Assembly (NCBI GenBank): GCA_030765205.1
Contig: JAVCDB010000070.1
Span: forward strand, 1 to 43,242
From: Candidatus Aadella gelida
GTDB taxonomy: Bacteria; Omnitrophota; Gorgyraeia; Tantalellales; Tantalellaceae
Direction: 5' to 3'
Length of the DNA: 43,242 nucleotides
The position numbers and the translations under genes are program-made. The notes below the pieces were generated by a model, which saw nothing but the letters and a program-made list of their open reading frames with translations, ran no database searches and was not told where the DNA came from. Shown here in pieces: positions 1 through 9,199 of this stretch (its first letter is position 1; every line of letters begins with the position of its first letter).

Positions 1-1575
1 ATCTATTCTCGGGAATAAAGGCGCTCCCTTATTTATTCTGGTCCCGGCCGGGAACATTCTCCACGCTCCGCTCCCTCTATCAGCAGGATAAAGAGACGCT
101 TTGTTCTTCTCGAAATCCTGATCCTCAAGACCTAACTGCTCCCACATCTTTTTCGAGGTCTCTGGTATAAAAGGATATATCCCCACAGCAGCGCTTCTTA
201 AAACCTCCAAGAGGTCTATTAGAATAAGTTTTATGGATTCTGTGTCACTTTTTTTGGAATATTCCCATGGAGCGGATTCCTCAATATATTTATTTGCCTT
301 TCCCACTATATCCATTACAGCGTCCAGCGCCTGTTTTAACTTTAGATCGCGGCTGCACATCTTCTCATGCATTAAGGGTGAAAGTTCCAATAATTTAGCT
401 TTAAGCGCTTCGCTGCGCTTTTTTTGAGCGCTGTCCTCGCCGCCTGAAAGTTCCGGAGACACTCCGCCTGAATACTTCTCTACCATAGTAAGCGTCCTGT
501 TTAAGAGATTTCCTAGATCATTGGCCAGATCACTGTTATACATTGTAATGAAAGCTTTTTCACTAAACGTACCGTCAAAGCCGAGGTTTACAGACTTCAT
601 CAGGAAATATCTAACAGAATCTATCCCGTATTTGTCAGCCAGTTCTACCGGATCCACTATATTACCTTTGGATTTAGACATCTTTTCATCACCCATTTTC
701 CACCATCCGTGCGCAAACACGGTCTTCGGCATCTCATAACCGGCGCTTTTCAGCATTATAGGCCAGTAAACCGCGTGATGACGCAGGATATCTTTAGCCA
801 TCACATGAATATCAGCAGGCCATAACCTGTCCAATTTGCCCGCGATCGTAGGACCAGAAATATAATTGATTAATGCGTCAAACCATACATAAACAACATA
901 TTCTTTGTCGAAAGGAAGTTCTATCCCCCATGGACTCCTTTTCTTGGGACGTGAAATACAAAGATTATTAAGCCCCTCTTTCAAGAACCCCAACACTTCG
1001 TTCTTCCTAAAGCGCGGCATTATAAATTCCGGATTTTTTTCTATATATTCCTTAAGCCATTCTTGATATTTGCTCATCTTAAGAAAATAATTTTTCTCTT
1101 TTATCCTCTCGAGCTTCCTGGAACAATCCGGACAACTGCCGTCTTCTGCCTGCGTATCGGTCCAGAAAGTCTCACAAGGCGTACAGAACCAACCATCATA
1201 TTCTCCGATATATATGTCACCTTTTTCAAACATCCTATTTAAAAGGTCCTGCACTACTTCTTTATGCATCTCATCTGTGGTACGTATGAACCCGTCGTAT
1301 GATATTCCAAGTTTCTCCCATACCTTCTTGAAGTTGTCCACTATACCATCAACAAATTCTTTCTCCATACCTTCCGCAAAACCGGCGGCTTTTGCAGCTT
1401 CCTCTATCTTTTCTCCGTGTTCATCTGTGCCCGTCAGAAAAAAGACCTCTTCCCCGCACATCCTCCGGTATCTAGCTAAAACATCTACTATAACCTGCGT
1501 GTATGCATGTCCTATATGAGGATTAGCGTTAACGTAATAGATAGGTGTTGTTATGTAAAATTTATTTTTTCTCAT
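1..1575 (-). CDS. metG: Methionyl-tRNA synthetase, 3' end outside window
   Basis: Charges tRNA-Met with methionine in the cytoplasm. The frame is open from the ATG at 1575 to the window edge (525 codons, no stop), so the gene is cut by the window and not broken. The class I signature HIGH is at residues 20-23 and KMSKS at 298-302. A zinc knuckle is formed by C131/C134 and C148/C151. The end of the visible part is the anticodon-binding helical domain; whether a C-terminal tRNA-binding domain follows cannot be seen. It lies downstream of ricT on the same strand, separated by about 300 bp holding a dispersed element and a heptad array. Family assignment is certain from the motifs. Confidence 0.97.
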   Translation of the reverse strand, partial: MRKNKFYITTPIYYVNANPHIGHAYTQVIVDVLARYRRMCGEEVFFLTGTDEHGEKIEEAAKAAGFAEGMEKEFVDGIVDNFKKVWEKLGISYDGFIRTTDEMHKEVVQDLLNRMFEKGDIYIGEYDGWFCTPCETFWTDTQAEDGSCPDCSRKLERIKEKNYFLKMSKYQEWLKEYIEKNPEFIMPRFRKNEVLGFLKEGLNNLCISRPKKRSPWGIELPFDKEYVVYVWFDALINYISGPTIAGKLDRLWPADIHVMAKDILRHHAVYWPIMLKSAGYEMPKTVFAHGWWKMGDEKMSKSKGNIVDPVELADKYGIDSVRYFLMKSVNLGFDGTFSEKAFITMYNSDLANDLGNLLNRTLTMVEKYSGGVSPELSGGEDSAQKKRSEALKAKLLELSPLMHEKMCSRDLKLKQALDAVMDIVGKANKYIEESAPWEYSKKSDTESIKLILIDLLEVLRSAAVGIYPFIPETSKKMWEQLGLEDQDFEKNKASLYPADRGSGAWRMFPAGTRINKGAPLFPRID

Positions 1576-1637
1576 CTTTTTGATCCCCGATTGTTTCTGG
1601 TTCTCGTTTAGTCACATCAAACATTTTGTCTCTGTCG

Positions 1638-1765
1638 CTTGCAAAGTTATGCTTTTAATGCCGTTTTGTAAAAAACTGTTTAGTTAGTTGTTCTTCTACT
1701 TAAAATGTTTGCAGCACGAGTAACAGCTTCGCACATTTGCTTGTTCTTTTTTACGTGGTGCTAAC
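1638..1765 (-). repeat. Dispersed ~128-bp element, copy 1 (metG leader)
   Basis: This stretch between ricT and metG aligns with 23857-23986 upstream of ligA. On the plus strand both carry GTTCTTCT, then AAAA(T/C)GTTTGCAG 12 bp later, then an identical 18-mer GTTCTTTTTTACGTGGTG starting 41 bp after that block; these offsets are the same in both copies. Sequence between the blocks has diverged. Both copies lie in the 5' region of a minus-strand gene. Read on the minus strand, each has a short open frame with P-R-K-K-E and C-K-x-F, but no convincing start signal. Function is unknown. Confidence 0.6.
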
Positions 1766-1862
1766 TACCGTGCATTTTTCACTATAGAACCATTGTTCAT
1801 ATGTTGTCTTCTTTTTGCTTCATGTTTAGATTTGGTTATTTTTTCACTTTAGTTCCTGGCCC

Positions 1863-1918
1863 TCTGACTTCTAACCTCTATTTTCTATCCTCTCTTGTCT
1901 TTCGTCCCTCATCTTGAC
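1863..1918. repeat. Heptad array, TCTnnCC type, over the ricT 3' end
   Basis: Eight consecutive 7-bp units in one phase, six starting with TCT (for example TCTGACT, TCTAACC, TCTATCC). The array covers the last 13 codons and the stop codon of ricT, so the C-terminal tail of RicT is encoded by repeat DNA. A similar array is at 18451-18506. Confidence 0.6.
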
Positions 1919-2768
1919 CCTTTTTTCCTCTTTTCACTGATCTTTTAGCGTCTTGCCCTTTTTCCTTTCCGCATCCTTCTATATCACATACTTTTAGATC
2001 TCTTATTTTTCCTTCGCCAAAATCTACGGTAACCGTACGGTTCAGCGGATTAACGCCGATTATTTTGCCTTCCCCTTGACCGGTCTTAACATCCCTTCCG
2101 ACTTTAGGCATGTTTTTTGAGCATTCTTTATAATGATCGTACTCATATCCCAAACAACACATGAGCCGTCCGCAGAGACCGGATATTTTAGTTGGATTAA
2201 GCGGGAGATTCTGAGTTTTTGCCATCTTGATAGTTACCGGGTTAAAATCTTTCAGAAACGACATGCAGCAAAGACTCCTTCCGCAAGGACCGTGTCCGCC
2301 TAGCATCCTGGCCTCGTCCCTGACTCCTATCTGCCTAAGTTCTATGCGCACACGAAAAATGCTCGCAAGATTCTTTACCAGATCTCTAAAATCTACACGG
2401 TTTTCCGAAGTAAAATAAAAAATTATCTTTGACCTGTCAAAAGAATACTCGGCATCCACAAGTTTCATGGGGAGTTTGTGCTCTTCTATCTTTTTCATGC
2501 ACACTCTTATAAGATCCTTGGTCTTGTTCTTATTTTTCTCTATCTGCTTTTCGTCCCAAGGGTTGGCCTTACGTATTACTTTTCTGACGGGTTTTGGCAG
2601 GGAATTAACATCCTTTATCTCTTCATTAGAAGACACCACTTCCCCGTATTCTAATCCCCTGTCAGCCTCTACAATAACTTTATCTCCGGTGGTAAGCTTC
2701 ATGCCACTGGTTATAAAATGTTTTATTTCTCCTGCAGCCCTAAGCTGCACCTGCACTATTTCATGCAT
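1878..2768 (-). CDS. ricT: RicT/YaaT-like PSP1-domain protein
   Basis: PSP1-family protein of 296 residues. In Bacillus the homologue RicT acts with RicA and RicF in an iron-sulfur complex that promotes RNase Y-dependent mRNA maturation; that role is transferred by homology. The PSP1 core spans about residues 5-215. The cysteine-rich signature is intact: C162, C167, C168 and C199, C204, C205 (pattern CGRSLCC and CGRLMCC). The tail after about residue 265 is lysine/arginine-rich and partly encoded by a heptad repeat array. The ATG start has GGAG 8 nt upstream. It sits after tmk and holB, as in Bacillus, but a repeat-filled 136-bp gap separates it from holB. ricA and ricF are not in the window. 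Confidence 0.9.
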   Translation of the reverse strand: MHEIVQVQLRAAGEIKHFITSGMKLTTGDKVIVEADRGLEYGEVVSSNEEIKDVNSLPKPVRKVIRKANPWDEKQIEKNKNKTKDLIRVCMKKIEEHKLPMKLVDAEYSFDRSKIIFYFTSENRVDFRDLVKNLASIFRVRIELRQIGVRDEARMLGGHGPCGRSLCCMSFLKDFNPVTIKMAKTQNLPLNPTKISGLCGRLMCCLGYEYDHYKECSKNMPKVGRDVKTGQGEGKIIGVNPLNRTVTVDFGEGKIRDLKVCDIEGCGKEKGQDAKRSVKRGKKGQDEGRKTREDRK

Positions 2769-2790
2769 TATTTCAGCTCCAATCGTTAAT

Positions 2791-2874
2791 TCGTGACTCG
2801 TGGCTCGTGATTCGTAAACAGTGAATAGTAAACTGTTGACTATTGACTATGGACAATTGACTATTGTCAAATTC
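2791..2874. repeat. Heptad array, TCGTGAn type followed by CTATTGA type
   Basis: Twelve 7-bp units in one uninterrupted phase fill most of the ricT-holB spacer. The first four are TCGTGAC-like; the next eight are variants of CTATTGA. The phase does not change where one unit type gives way to the other. Confidence 0.7.
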
Positions 2875-2905
2875 CTGTCCCATTTGCACATCAGGCATTA
2901 TTTGT

Positions 2906-3889
2906 CTATAGTCTATCAAAAACTCCCGGCAAAACCTGTGCTACTATTTTGGGATTAATATTTGACATTAATGCCTTACGCATTTCTATTAGCTCCCCGA
3001 CCATGTCATATATCCCGTCCGCTCCATATTTCTTCAGCCGTCCGCAAAGCTCACTTCCCATAAAATCTTTATCTATCATAAGATTTTCCAAGTGTTCCCC
3101 GCTTAAAACCGTGTCCCTTAAAAGCATAATAAGAATATCTATGTCCTCTAGAATATTATCCTTATCATCATTCATCCAATCCCTCTTTCCGGGACTGTTT
3201 TCTTCTAAAATACTTTCCAAGAGAGCAATAATATTCTCTTTTTTCTCTTCAATACCTTCTTCTATTATTTCAAGAGCTTTTCCAGGAGATCCTTGAGAAA
3301 AATATGCCAAAAATTGCGCCTCTTCTTCTCTTAGATGTCCCATCTCCCGCATTATTATATCTTTAGCCAGTTCTACGGAAAGAGAGTTAAACCTTACCTC
3401 CGAACATCTTGATATTATCGTATTTAATAGAAGTTCCCTCTTGCTCGTGATCAGTATTAATACGGAACTTTCTTGAGGCTCTTCTAAAACTTTAAGTAAA
3501 GCATTCCCGGCGGGTATTGTCATGCAATGTGCGTCTTCTATAACGCATATACCCAGTGGAGATTCAAACGGCTTGAGACCGAGCGCTTCCCTCGCGGTAC
3601 GTATCTGTTCGATCTTGATGCTTTTATTCTTCTCAGGTTTGATCCATGTGATATCCGAATGCGCGTTATTCTCGATCTTGACACATGCCGGACAAAGAGA
3701 ACATCCCTCTCCGGACGAAAGGGTATTTTTGCATACAAGAGCCTTAATAAACGTTTTTGCGCAAAGAGCCCTGCCTACCCCTTCAGGCCCTGAAAAAAGA
3801 TAACTTTTAGATAATCTCCCTGAAGAAAGACTGTTCGAAAGATATCGGACAGCATTATCCTGTCCCTTTATGTTCCCTAATAGCGACAT
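2906..3889 (-). CDS. holB: DNA polymerase III delta' subunit
   Basis: Clamp-loader subunit of the replicative polymerase, 327 residues. It has the AAA+ fold with a P-loop-like segment GPEGVGRA (34-41) in which the usual GKT/GKS is absent, consistent with a delta' subunit that does not hydrolyse ATP. A zinc module is formed by C53, C63, C66 and C69. The Walker B region is near 115-121 and the SRC sensor motif is at 160-162. The tail after about 200 is the collar-type helical domain. Its start overlaps the end of tmk by 35 bp, suggesting translational coupling. The tmk-holB-ricT order is the same as in Bacillus. Confidence 0.92.
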   Translation of the reverse strand: MSLLGNIKGQDNAVRYLSNSLSSGRLSKSYLFSGPEGVGRALCAKTFIKALVCKNTLSSGEGCSLCPACVKIENNAHSDITWIKPEKNKSIKIEQIRTAREALGLKPFESPLGICVIEDAHCMTIPAGNALLKVLEEPQESSVLILITSKRELLLNTIISRCSEVRFNSLSVELAKDIIMREMGHLREEEAQFLAYFSQGSPGKALEIIEEGIEEKKENIIALLESILEENSPGKRDWMNDDKDNILEDIDILIMLLRDTVLSGEHLENLMIDKDFMGSELCGRLKKYGADGIYDMVGELIEMRKALMSNINPKIVAQVLPGVFDRL

Positions 3890-4508
3890 CCACTACATCC
3901 TTTACGATCGTGTACGTTTCATCTATCCCTTTATCAACTTTTATGACCTTTATACGATTAGAATCCGCTTCAGCCATATCAAGGTATCCTTTTCTAACCT
4001 TTTCATGAAACTCAAGATCACGTTTTTCCATCCTATCCGCGAGTCCTCTGTTTCCGGCTCGCTCAAGACCTGCCTTAACATCCAAATCCATCAAAATAAC
4101 CAGGTCGGGAACCAATCCTCCGGTCGCGACCTCATCTATCCTTTTTATCTGATCCATGTCTATCCCCAGCCCATATCCCTGATAGGCAAAGGTAGCGGTA
4201 TTATACCTATCGCATATTACTATTTGTTTCTTCTGGAGCGCCGGCCTTATAACCTCGGCTACATGCTGCGCCCTGTCGGCTTCAAAAAGCAGAAGTTCAG
4301 CCTTCTCATCCAGCCATTCTTCATCTTTTCCGAGGATAATGTCTCTTATACTTTCCCCCAAAACAGTATCTCCGGGCTCTCTCGTATACCTGACCTCATA
4401 TCCGGAGGAGGCAAGCTCGTCCGCTAAACGCCTTGACTGTGTGCTTTTCCCGCATCCTTCCGGACCTTCGAAAGTTATAAAAATGCCTTTATTTATTTTT
4501 TGCGCCAT
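3855..4508 (-). CDS. tmk: Thymidylate kinase
   Basis: Phosphorylates dTMP to dTDP in the cytoplasm. At 217 residues it has normal length. The P-loop GPEGCGKST is at residues 15-23, followed by the nucleotide-binding REPGD motif near 41-45 and the DRY motif with a TFAYQG segment near 100-110. The family usually has REPGGT; here the second glycine is aspartate, a minor variation. It overlaps cysS upstream by 16 bp and holB downstream by 35 bp, so the three genes are probably translated from one message. Confidence 0.95.
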   Translation of the reverse strand: MAQKINKGIFITFEGPEGCGKSTQSRRLADELASSGYEVRYTREPGDTVLGESIRDIILGKDEEWLDEKAELLLFEADRAQHVAEVIRPALQKKQIVICDRYNTATFAYQGYGLGIDMDQIKRIDEVATGGLVPDLVILMDLDVKAGLERAGNRGLADRMEKRDLEFHEKVRKGYLDMAEADSNRIKVIKVDKGIDETYTIVKDVVDVAIREHKGTG

Positions 4509-5929
4509 TGCGGTCCTTCCGGAGTATCTTCTAGGGTTATTCCTTTATCTAAAAGTTCGTCCCTTATCTCGTCAGCCCTGGCATAATCTCTTTTAAGTCT
4601 GGCTTCTTCTCTTTCGGCAACCAAATTATCTATTTCTTCTGAGACGTTTGCGTCTATTTCATCACTGCCGAAAGATAACCCGAAGACATCTGCCGCTTCC
4701 AGAACGAAATCTTTTATCTGGGAGACTACCGCAATGTCTGTTCCCTTTATTTCAGGAAGAGCTAGAACCTCATTCCCCTTCTTTACCGCTTCGAATATAA
4801 CAGCTAGAGCCAACGGCGAATTGAAGTCATCATCCATAGCAGAGGTAAACTTCTCGCGAAGCTCGGAAACTAGCCTTTGCGTGCTATCAATATCACCTTG
4901 CTTTATCTCACTTTGCACTGCAATTTTATCAGCTTTGTCTATAAAGATCTTTATTCTTTCTTTAGAACTCCGGCTTGCCGCCATCTTATCGGCACCGTAA
5001 TCCATCGGACTTCTGTACTGGCTATTAAGAAAAGATATTTTAAGGATATCCGGATCCTTATACTCATCGAGGAAATCCATTATTGTTATGTAGTTCCCGA
5101 GTGATTTCGACATCTTCTCACCCTTTACCGTCAGAAGACCATTATGCACCCAATATTTAGCAAAACTCTTTCCGGTAACAGCTTCGGTCTGGGCTATTTC
5201 ATTCTCGTGATGAGGGAAAATAAGGTCCAATCCGCCTCCGTGTATATCAAACCCTTCTCCCAGTATTTTGGTGCTCATAACAGAACATTCTATATGCCAT
5301 CCCGGACGCCCTTTTCCCCAAGGACTTTCCCAAGAAGGTTCATTTTCTTTAGCGGATTTCCATAAGGCAAAATCAAGTGGATACTTTTTTTTGTCGTTTC
5401 TATCTGCTGCGGCCTGGCCTACCATTTCTTCTTTATTCCTATTCGATAGTTTGCCGTATCCTTCAAACTTATCTACACTGAAATATACATCTCCTCCGGA
5501 CACATACCCATACCCTTTCCCTATTATTTTCTCTATAAAGCCTATCATCTGAGAAATATTTTCCGTAGCCTTGGGTTCACAAGTAGGCTGCATTATCCCG
5601 AATATCTGAAGCTGCTTGTGATATACTTCAAGATACTTTACTGCAATCTCTTTAACTTTTTCTTTAAGCTCTTCCGTTCCCGATAGTTCACTAACAGCTT
5701 TATTGATTATTTTGTCATCTATATCTGTCACGTTCCTGACAAAGGTTACCTCAAACCCTTTATATTCCAGATATCTTCTTATGACATCAAAGACATACGC
5801 GCTCCGCGCATGCCCTATATGCGGCACATCGTATACCGTAGGTCCGCAAACATACATATTTATTTTGCCTTTTTCAGAAGGTATAAATTCTTCTTTTTTT
5901 CGAGTTAAGGTGTTATATATTGTAAGCAT
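4493..5929 (-). CDS. cysS: Cysteinyl-tRNA synthetase
   Basis: Charges tRNA-Cys. At 478 residues it has standard length. The HIGH motif is at 37-40, preceded by the zinc ligand C28; further zinc ligands fit the C in WHIECS and the HHE cluster in the PHHENE segment. KMSKS appears in GEKMSKSLGN. The C-terminal DALR-type helical domain is present. It lies 12 bp after cysE, so cysteine synthesis and charging are coupled as in the Bacillus cysE-cysS pair. No T-box leader was seen upstream. Confidence 0.97.
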   Translation of the reverse strand: MLTIYNTLTRKKEEFIPSEKGKINMYVCGPTVYDVPHIGHARSAYVFDVIRRYLEYKGFEVTFVRNVTDIDDKIINKAVSELSGTEELKEKVKEIAVKYLEVYHKQLQIFGIMQPTCEPKATENISQMIGFIEKIIGKGYGYVSGGDVYFSVDKFEGYGKLSNRNKEEMVGQAAADRNDKKKYPLDFALWKSAKENEPSWESPWGKGRPGWHIECSVMSTKILGEGFDIHGGGLDLIFPHHENEIAQTEAVTGKSFAKYWVHNGLLTVKGEKMSKSLGNYITIMDFLDEYKDPDILKISFLNSQYRSPMDYGADKMAASRSSKERIKIFIDKADKIAVQSEIKQGDIDSTQRLVSELREKFTSAMDDDFNSPLALAVIFEAVKKGNEVLALPEIKGTDIAVVSQIKDFVLEAADVFGLSFGSDEIDANVSEEIDNLVAEREEARLKRDYARADEIRDELLDKGITLEDTPEGPQWRKK

Positions 5930-5941
5930 AATTTTCGTGTA

Positions 5942-6643
5942 TTAGGGTTTATGTTTTTCCAGCCCTTCTTCAATATGATCTATCTCATGTTGTAATTTTT
6001 CGAGAGCCTGCTGCATCGGGTCAGGGAGAGATGAATGATCCAAGTTAACCCCGCCGGGTATACGCTGCCCGCGTTTTTTTGCTACCCTGCCCGGAACACC
6101 TACAACCGTTGAATCGTCCGGAACATCACGTAAAACCACGGCATTTGCGCCTACCAGAACATTATTGCCGACTTTAATATTTCCCAGAACTTTAGCTCCT
6201 GCTCCTATAACAACATTATTCCCGAGAGTAGGATGGCGCTTCCCTTTTTCTTTCCCGGTTCCGCCCAGAGTAACTCCTTGAAATAATGTAACGTTATCCC
6301 CTACAACAGCTGTTTCACCTATTACCACACCCATCCCATGATCGATAAAAAATCCTTTTCCTATTACCGCCGCGGGATGTATTTCGATTCCGGTTACAAA
6401 CCTCCCAACCTGAGACAACAGTCTCGGCAAAAACGGAATGGACATTTTATTAAGAAAATTAGAGATCTTATGCAGCGCAAGCGCATGAAATCCCGCGTAT
6501 GTAAAGATTATCTCGGCATAATTCTTAGCTGCCGGGTCTCTTTCCAGAGTAGCTTTTAGGATGTCTCCGCAAAATGATCTAGCCGATAGATAATAGATCA
6601 AACCTATTCCGACTACTATAACAAATCCATGTATCCCGCACAT
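5942..6643 (-). CDS. cysE: Serine O-acetyltransferase
   Basis: Makes O-acetylserine, the precursor of cysteine. The left-handed beta-helix of hexapeptide repeats spans about residues 85-185. The active-site FIDHG segment is at 99-103, and the H of KRHPTL is at 137. I set the start at the ATG at 6643 because AAGGAG lies just upstream. The frame is open 35 codons further, but that extension is encoded by a dispersed intergenic element and contains no family sequence. The N-terminus (about residues 5-22) is hydrophobic and may be a membrane helix, which is unusual for a soluble enzyme but is seen in some short EpsC/CysE forms. It lies between ispF and cysS. Confidence 0.93.
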   Translation of the reverse strand: MCGIHGFVIVVGIGLIYYLSARSFCGDILKATLERDPAAKNYAEIIFTYAGFHALALHKISNFLNKMSIPFLPRLLSQVGRFVTGIEIHPAAVIGKGFFIDHGMGVVIGETAVVGDNVTLFQGVTLGGTGKEKGKRHPTLGNNVVIGAGAKVLGNIKVGNNVLVGANAVVLRDVPDDSTVVGVPGRVAKKRGQRIPGGVNLDHSSLPDPMQQALEKLQHEIDHIEEGLEKHKP

Positions 6644-6697
6644 GATATCTCCTTTTCTCTTGTGGGGTGGCACCAAATGGGACGTCCCCGCCTGTAC

Positions 6698-6780
6698 AAA
6701 ATAAAAATATATTCTGGGGACATCCTGAGGCCTAGGATTACACCCCACTTTGAAAGGGTGTCCACAGAACGCGCGTCATT
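6698..6780. repeat. Dispersed ~80-bp element with GGGGACATCC, copy 1
   Basis: Matches 17447-17530. Both begin with a shared 27-bp AT-rich block that ends in TTCTGGGGACATCC. Both then have a hairpin with arms ACACCC and GGGTGT, and then CAGAAC. The stem is kept while the loop differs. It lies in the ispF-cysE spacer and extends the cysE frame artificially. Confidence 0.65.
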
Positions 6781-6834
6781 CAACCATTACCTGTGCCTCT
6801 CACACCATACGTCCTCAACACCCAAAAACTTCTA

Positions 6835-7308
6835 TTATTTCTTCTGCAAAAGTACTGCGGCATGCGCTTCAATAGCCTTTCCCGCGCCGATCTTACCCAA
6901 GCGTTCCGCCGTTTTTCCTTTTACATTGATCTGTTCTCTATCGCAGGCTAATATTTTGCCTATAATATGTTTCATCTGCTCGCTATATAAAGCTATTTTG
7001 GGACTTTCGGTAATAATTATGCAATCCAGATTACCCAGACAAAACCCTTCTTCATCCATAATGCGCGATACTTTACCAAGAAACTCTACGCTCGACCTTC
7101 CTTTATTCGCTTGATCCGTATCGGGAAACATCATACCTATATCCCCTTTTCCCAAAGCTCCCAATATAGCGTCCGAGATAGCGTGAAGAAGAACGTCCCC
7201 GTCAGAATGAGCTAGGGGTCCGGTATTAGAAGGAATAGTTACTCCTCCCAATACAAGAGTTCTACCCTCCTTGAGTTCATGTATATCGTACCCGATACCT
7301 ATTCGCAT
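6835..7308 (-). CDS. ispF: 2-C-methyl-D-erythritol 2,4-cyclodiphosphate synthase
   Basis: Fifth step of the MEP isoprenoid pathway: converts the CDP-methylerythritol phosphate intermediate to the cyclodiphosphate with loss of CMP. At 157 residues it has typical length. Metal ligands D8, H10 and H42 and the HSDGD motif (34-38) are present. The C-terminal substrate loop (KTAERLG, AIEAHAAVLL) is recognisable but diverged from the common TTTE form. It lies 9 bp after the YacL-like gene, with TAGGAT upstream of ATG. Its usual partner ispD is not in the window. Confidence 0.95.
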   Translation of the reverse strand: MRIGIGYDIHELKEGRTLVLGGVTIPSNTGPLAHSDGDVLLHAISDAILGALGKGDIGMMFPDTDQANKGRSSVEFLGKVSRIMDEEGFCLGNLDCIIITESPKIALYSEQMKHIIGKILACDREQINVKGKTAERLGKIGAGKAIEAHAAVLLQKK

Positions 7309-7317
7309 ATTTTTATC

Positions 7318-8358
7318 CTATTTTTGCTGCTGCGAATCCTGGGGCTTCTTTCCATTATTATTATCCTCCACCAGATTCGCAAATATCATCTTACCGGCAG
7401 ATGTCTGAAGAACACTTGTCACTGAAACCTTAGCATTTTTCCCTATTAATTTTCTGCCGTTATCAACTACTAGCATGGTCCCGTCTTCCATGAACGCTAC
7501 GCCTTGATTTCTTTCTTTCCCCTCTCTTTTAATATGAACGTTCATCTGCTCCCCTGGAAAAACTACGGGACGCAGCGCATTTGCCAAGTCGTTTATATTA
7601 TGTATTTTAACGCCTTCAACCGTGGCTACTTTATTAAGATTAAAATCATTGGTAACGACACTGCAATTCAGCATTTTAGCTAGCCTTACTAATTTAGCGT
7701 CTACTTCCTTGATATCGCTCAAGCCCTCATCATGGATAATGACCTCCATACCTTTTATGCTCTTTATTTTTTCCAGCATATCCAGTCCCCTGCGGCCCCT
7801 GTTCCTTTTGGCGTCATCAGCGCTATCGGCAATTTGATGCAGTTCCTGCAAAATAAACCGCGGGATTACTATCTTTCCTTCAATAAATCCTGTTTCACAT
7901 ATCCCGGCTATTCTTCCGTCTATGATAACGCTTGTATCCAATATAAAAAGCTGGTCCCTCAAATCCTGACGCGAAAACCGCACATAAGGTATAACAAGAT
8001 TGAATTCGTCCTTACCTTTAACGGCTATGACCATACCTAAATAACAAAAGACCAGTGTGAACACTATTTGTAAGGAAGAATACAATATTTCATTGAGCGG
8101 CAATAGTCTCAGTATCAGTGTAACCATCCATGCCATAAAGAATCCGAACAGAAGACCGAAAGCAGACGCTGAAAGGTTGCTGAGAGATACCCTCTCCAAG
8201 CGGCTCTCGATCAGTATAAGAACGGTTGCTCCAACAAGTCCTATTATCGCCCCTATAATCGCCCCTTCCTGTGATAAATTCGTAAATAATTGGCCCAAAT
8301 AATAACCGCAAACAGCGCTAAGAACCAGAAAAAAAACTCTGATCAACCTTATAGTCAT
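7318..8358 (-). CDS. yacL: Membrane PIN-TRAM protein, YacL family
   Basis: Protein of 346 residues with four predicted membrane helices (about 5-24, 31-50, 64-84, 92-113), a PIN nuclease domain (about 136-260) and a TRAM RNA-binding domain (about 268-332). The PIN acidic residues are D141, E172, D220 and D238, so the site looks intact. This is the architecture of Bacillus YacL, whose function is poorly defined; a membrane-tethered RNase is plausible. As in Bacillus it directly precedes the isp/cys genes. GAGGAG lies upstream of the ATG. The last 15 residues are polar and low in complexity. Confidence 0.85.
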   Translation of the reverse strand: MTIRLIRVFFLVLSAVCGYYLGQLFTNLSQEGAIIGAIIGLVGATVLILIESRLERVSLSNLSASAFGLLFGFFMAWMVTLILRLLPLNEILYSSLQIVFTLVFCYLGMVIAVKGKDEFNLVIPYVRFSRQDLRDQLFILDTSVIIDGRIAGICETGFIEGKIVIPRFILQELHQIADSADDAKRNRGRRGLDMLEKIKSIKGMEVIIHDEGLSDIKEVDAKLVRLAKMLNCSVVTNDFNLNKVATVEGVKIHNINDLANALRPVVFPGEQMNVHIKREGKERNQGVAFMEDGTMLVVDNGRKLIGKNAKVSVTSVLQTSAGKMIFANLVEDNNNGKKPQDSQQQK

Positions 8359-8423
8359 GTCTTCTCCTCTTTTTTATTAAAAAAATAAAAATCAGTATCT
8401 CCGCATACGCGAAGATATAATAA

Positions 8424-8454
8424 AAAACCTGTACGGGCACGGCATGCCGTGCCC
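8424..8454 (-). terminator. 20-bp perfect palindrome with T-run, terminator candidate
   Basis: GGGCACGGCATGCCGTGCCC (8435-8454) is a perfect palindrome between mlaD and the YacL-like gene. On the minus strand it is followed after seven bases by TTTTTT, so it could end mla transcription. The palindrome itself is of a REP-like type, so a dispersed-repeat origin is equally possible. Confidence 0.45.
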
Positions 8455-8462
8455 CTCCCTTA

Positions 8463-9173
8463 CTATTTGTCGTCCGTTCTTTTATCTTTTGTTCTTCTGG
8501 GCTTACTAAGCAGTTTCCACGGATGAGCTTTTATATCGCTCACAAATGTTTCCAAATCGTTATATATTTTATCGTCTGACAATAGTTTTCCTACTGTCCC
8601 TTCTCCGCTGTTTATCTTTTTAAAGATACTCGAAAGTTCGTTATACAACGTATCGTCTGAAAGCAGTTTTCCTAAAGTTCCTTCCCCGTCTTCAACATTT
8701 TTCATAACGCTATTAAACGAGTCAATAAGATCATTCATGCCTTCCATCTGTTCTCCGACATTAACCGGATTTCTCCCCACTATAACAGATCCATCTTCAA
8801 GAAACGTTTTCTCTTTTCCCGGGGTTATTTCAAGATACTGTTCCCCTAAAAGACCTAAGGTATTTATTCTTGCTACAGCATCGGTCTCCACTTGTACCCC
8901 ATCATTTATCCAAACGGTGAGACCAACACGCGTTCTTTGTTTCTCTTCGTCATAGAATATATCTGTTTTTTTTATCTCTCCCACATTGACTCCTGCAAGT
9001 CTGACCGGAGCGTTTTCGGTTATACCGTTAACAAAATCAAACTCCGTAATTATGTTATATCCCCCTTTCAGGAGATACAGATCGCTTATTGAAAACACTA
9101 AAAGGAACATCAAAAATATTCCCACACCGATGAAAAGACCTACTTTTACTTCAAGTTTCTCGCTTCTCAGCAT
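8463..9173 (-). CDS. mlaD: MlaD-like MCE-domain lipid transport protein
   Basis: Substrate-binding MCE subunit of an Mla-type phospholipid transporter, anchored in the inner membrane and facing the periplasm. It has one N-terminal membrane helix (about 10-32) and an MCE domain (about 38-115; GVNVGEI and LGLLGEQYLEITPG are typical). The C-terminal region has two copies of a GEGT-GKLLSDD-YN repeat (about 163-181 and 189-207), a common tail in diderm MCE proteins. It is the last gene of mlaE-mlaF-mlaD, 26 bp after mlaF. Function is inferred from family and operon. Confidence 0.9.
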   Translation of the reverse strand: MLRSEKLEVKVGLFIGVGIFLMFLLVFSISDLYLLKGGYNIITEFDFVNGITENAPVRLAGVNVGEIKKTDIFYDEEKQRTRVGLTVWINDGVQVETDAVARINTLGLLGEQYLEITPGKEKTFLEDGSVIVGRNPVNVGEQMEGMNDLIDSFNSVMKNVEDGEGTLGKLLSDDTLYNELSSIFKKINSGEGTVGKLLSDDKIYNDLETFVSDIKAHPWKLLSKPRRTKDKRTDDK

Positions 9174-9199
9174 TTAGTACCCCCCCTAATTTTATCTCA

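Noticed and set aside
3870-4427. Long plus-strand open frame antisense to tmk
   Set aside because: A shadow of tmk codon usage with no ribosome binding site and no recognisable protein; tmk itself is unambiguous.
6644-6748. 35-codon N-terminal extension of cysE
   Set aside because: Encoded by a dispersed intergenic element; the ATG at 6643 has a strong ribosome binding site and homology begins there.
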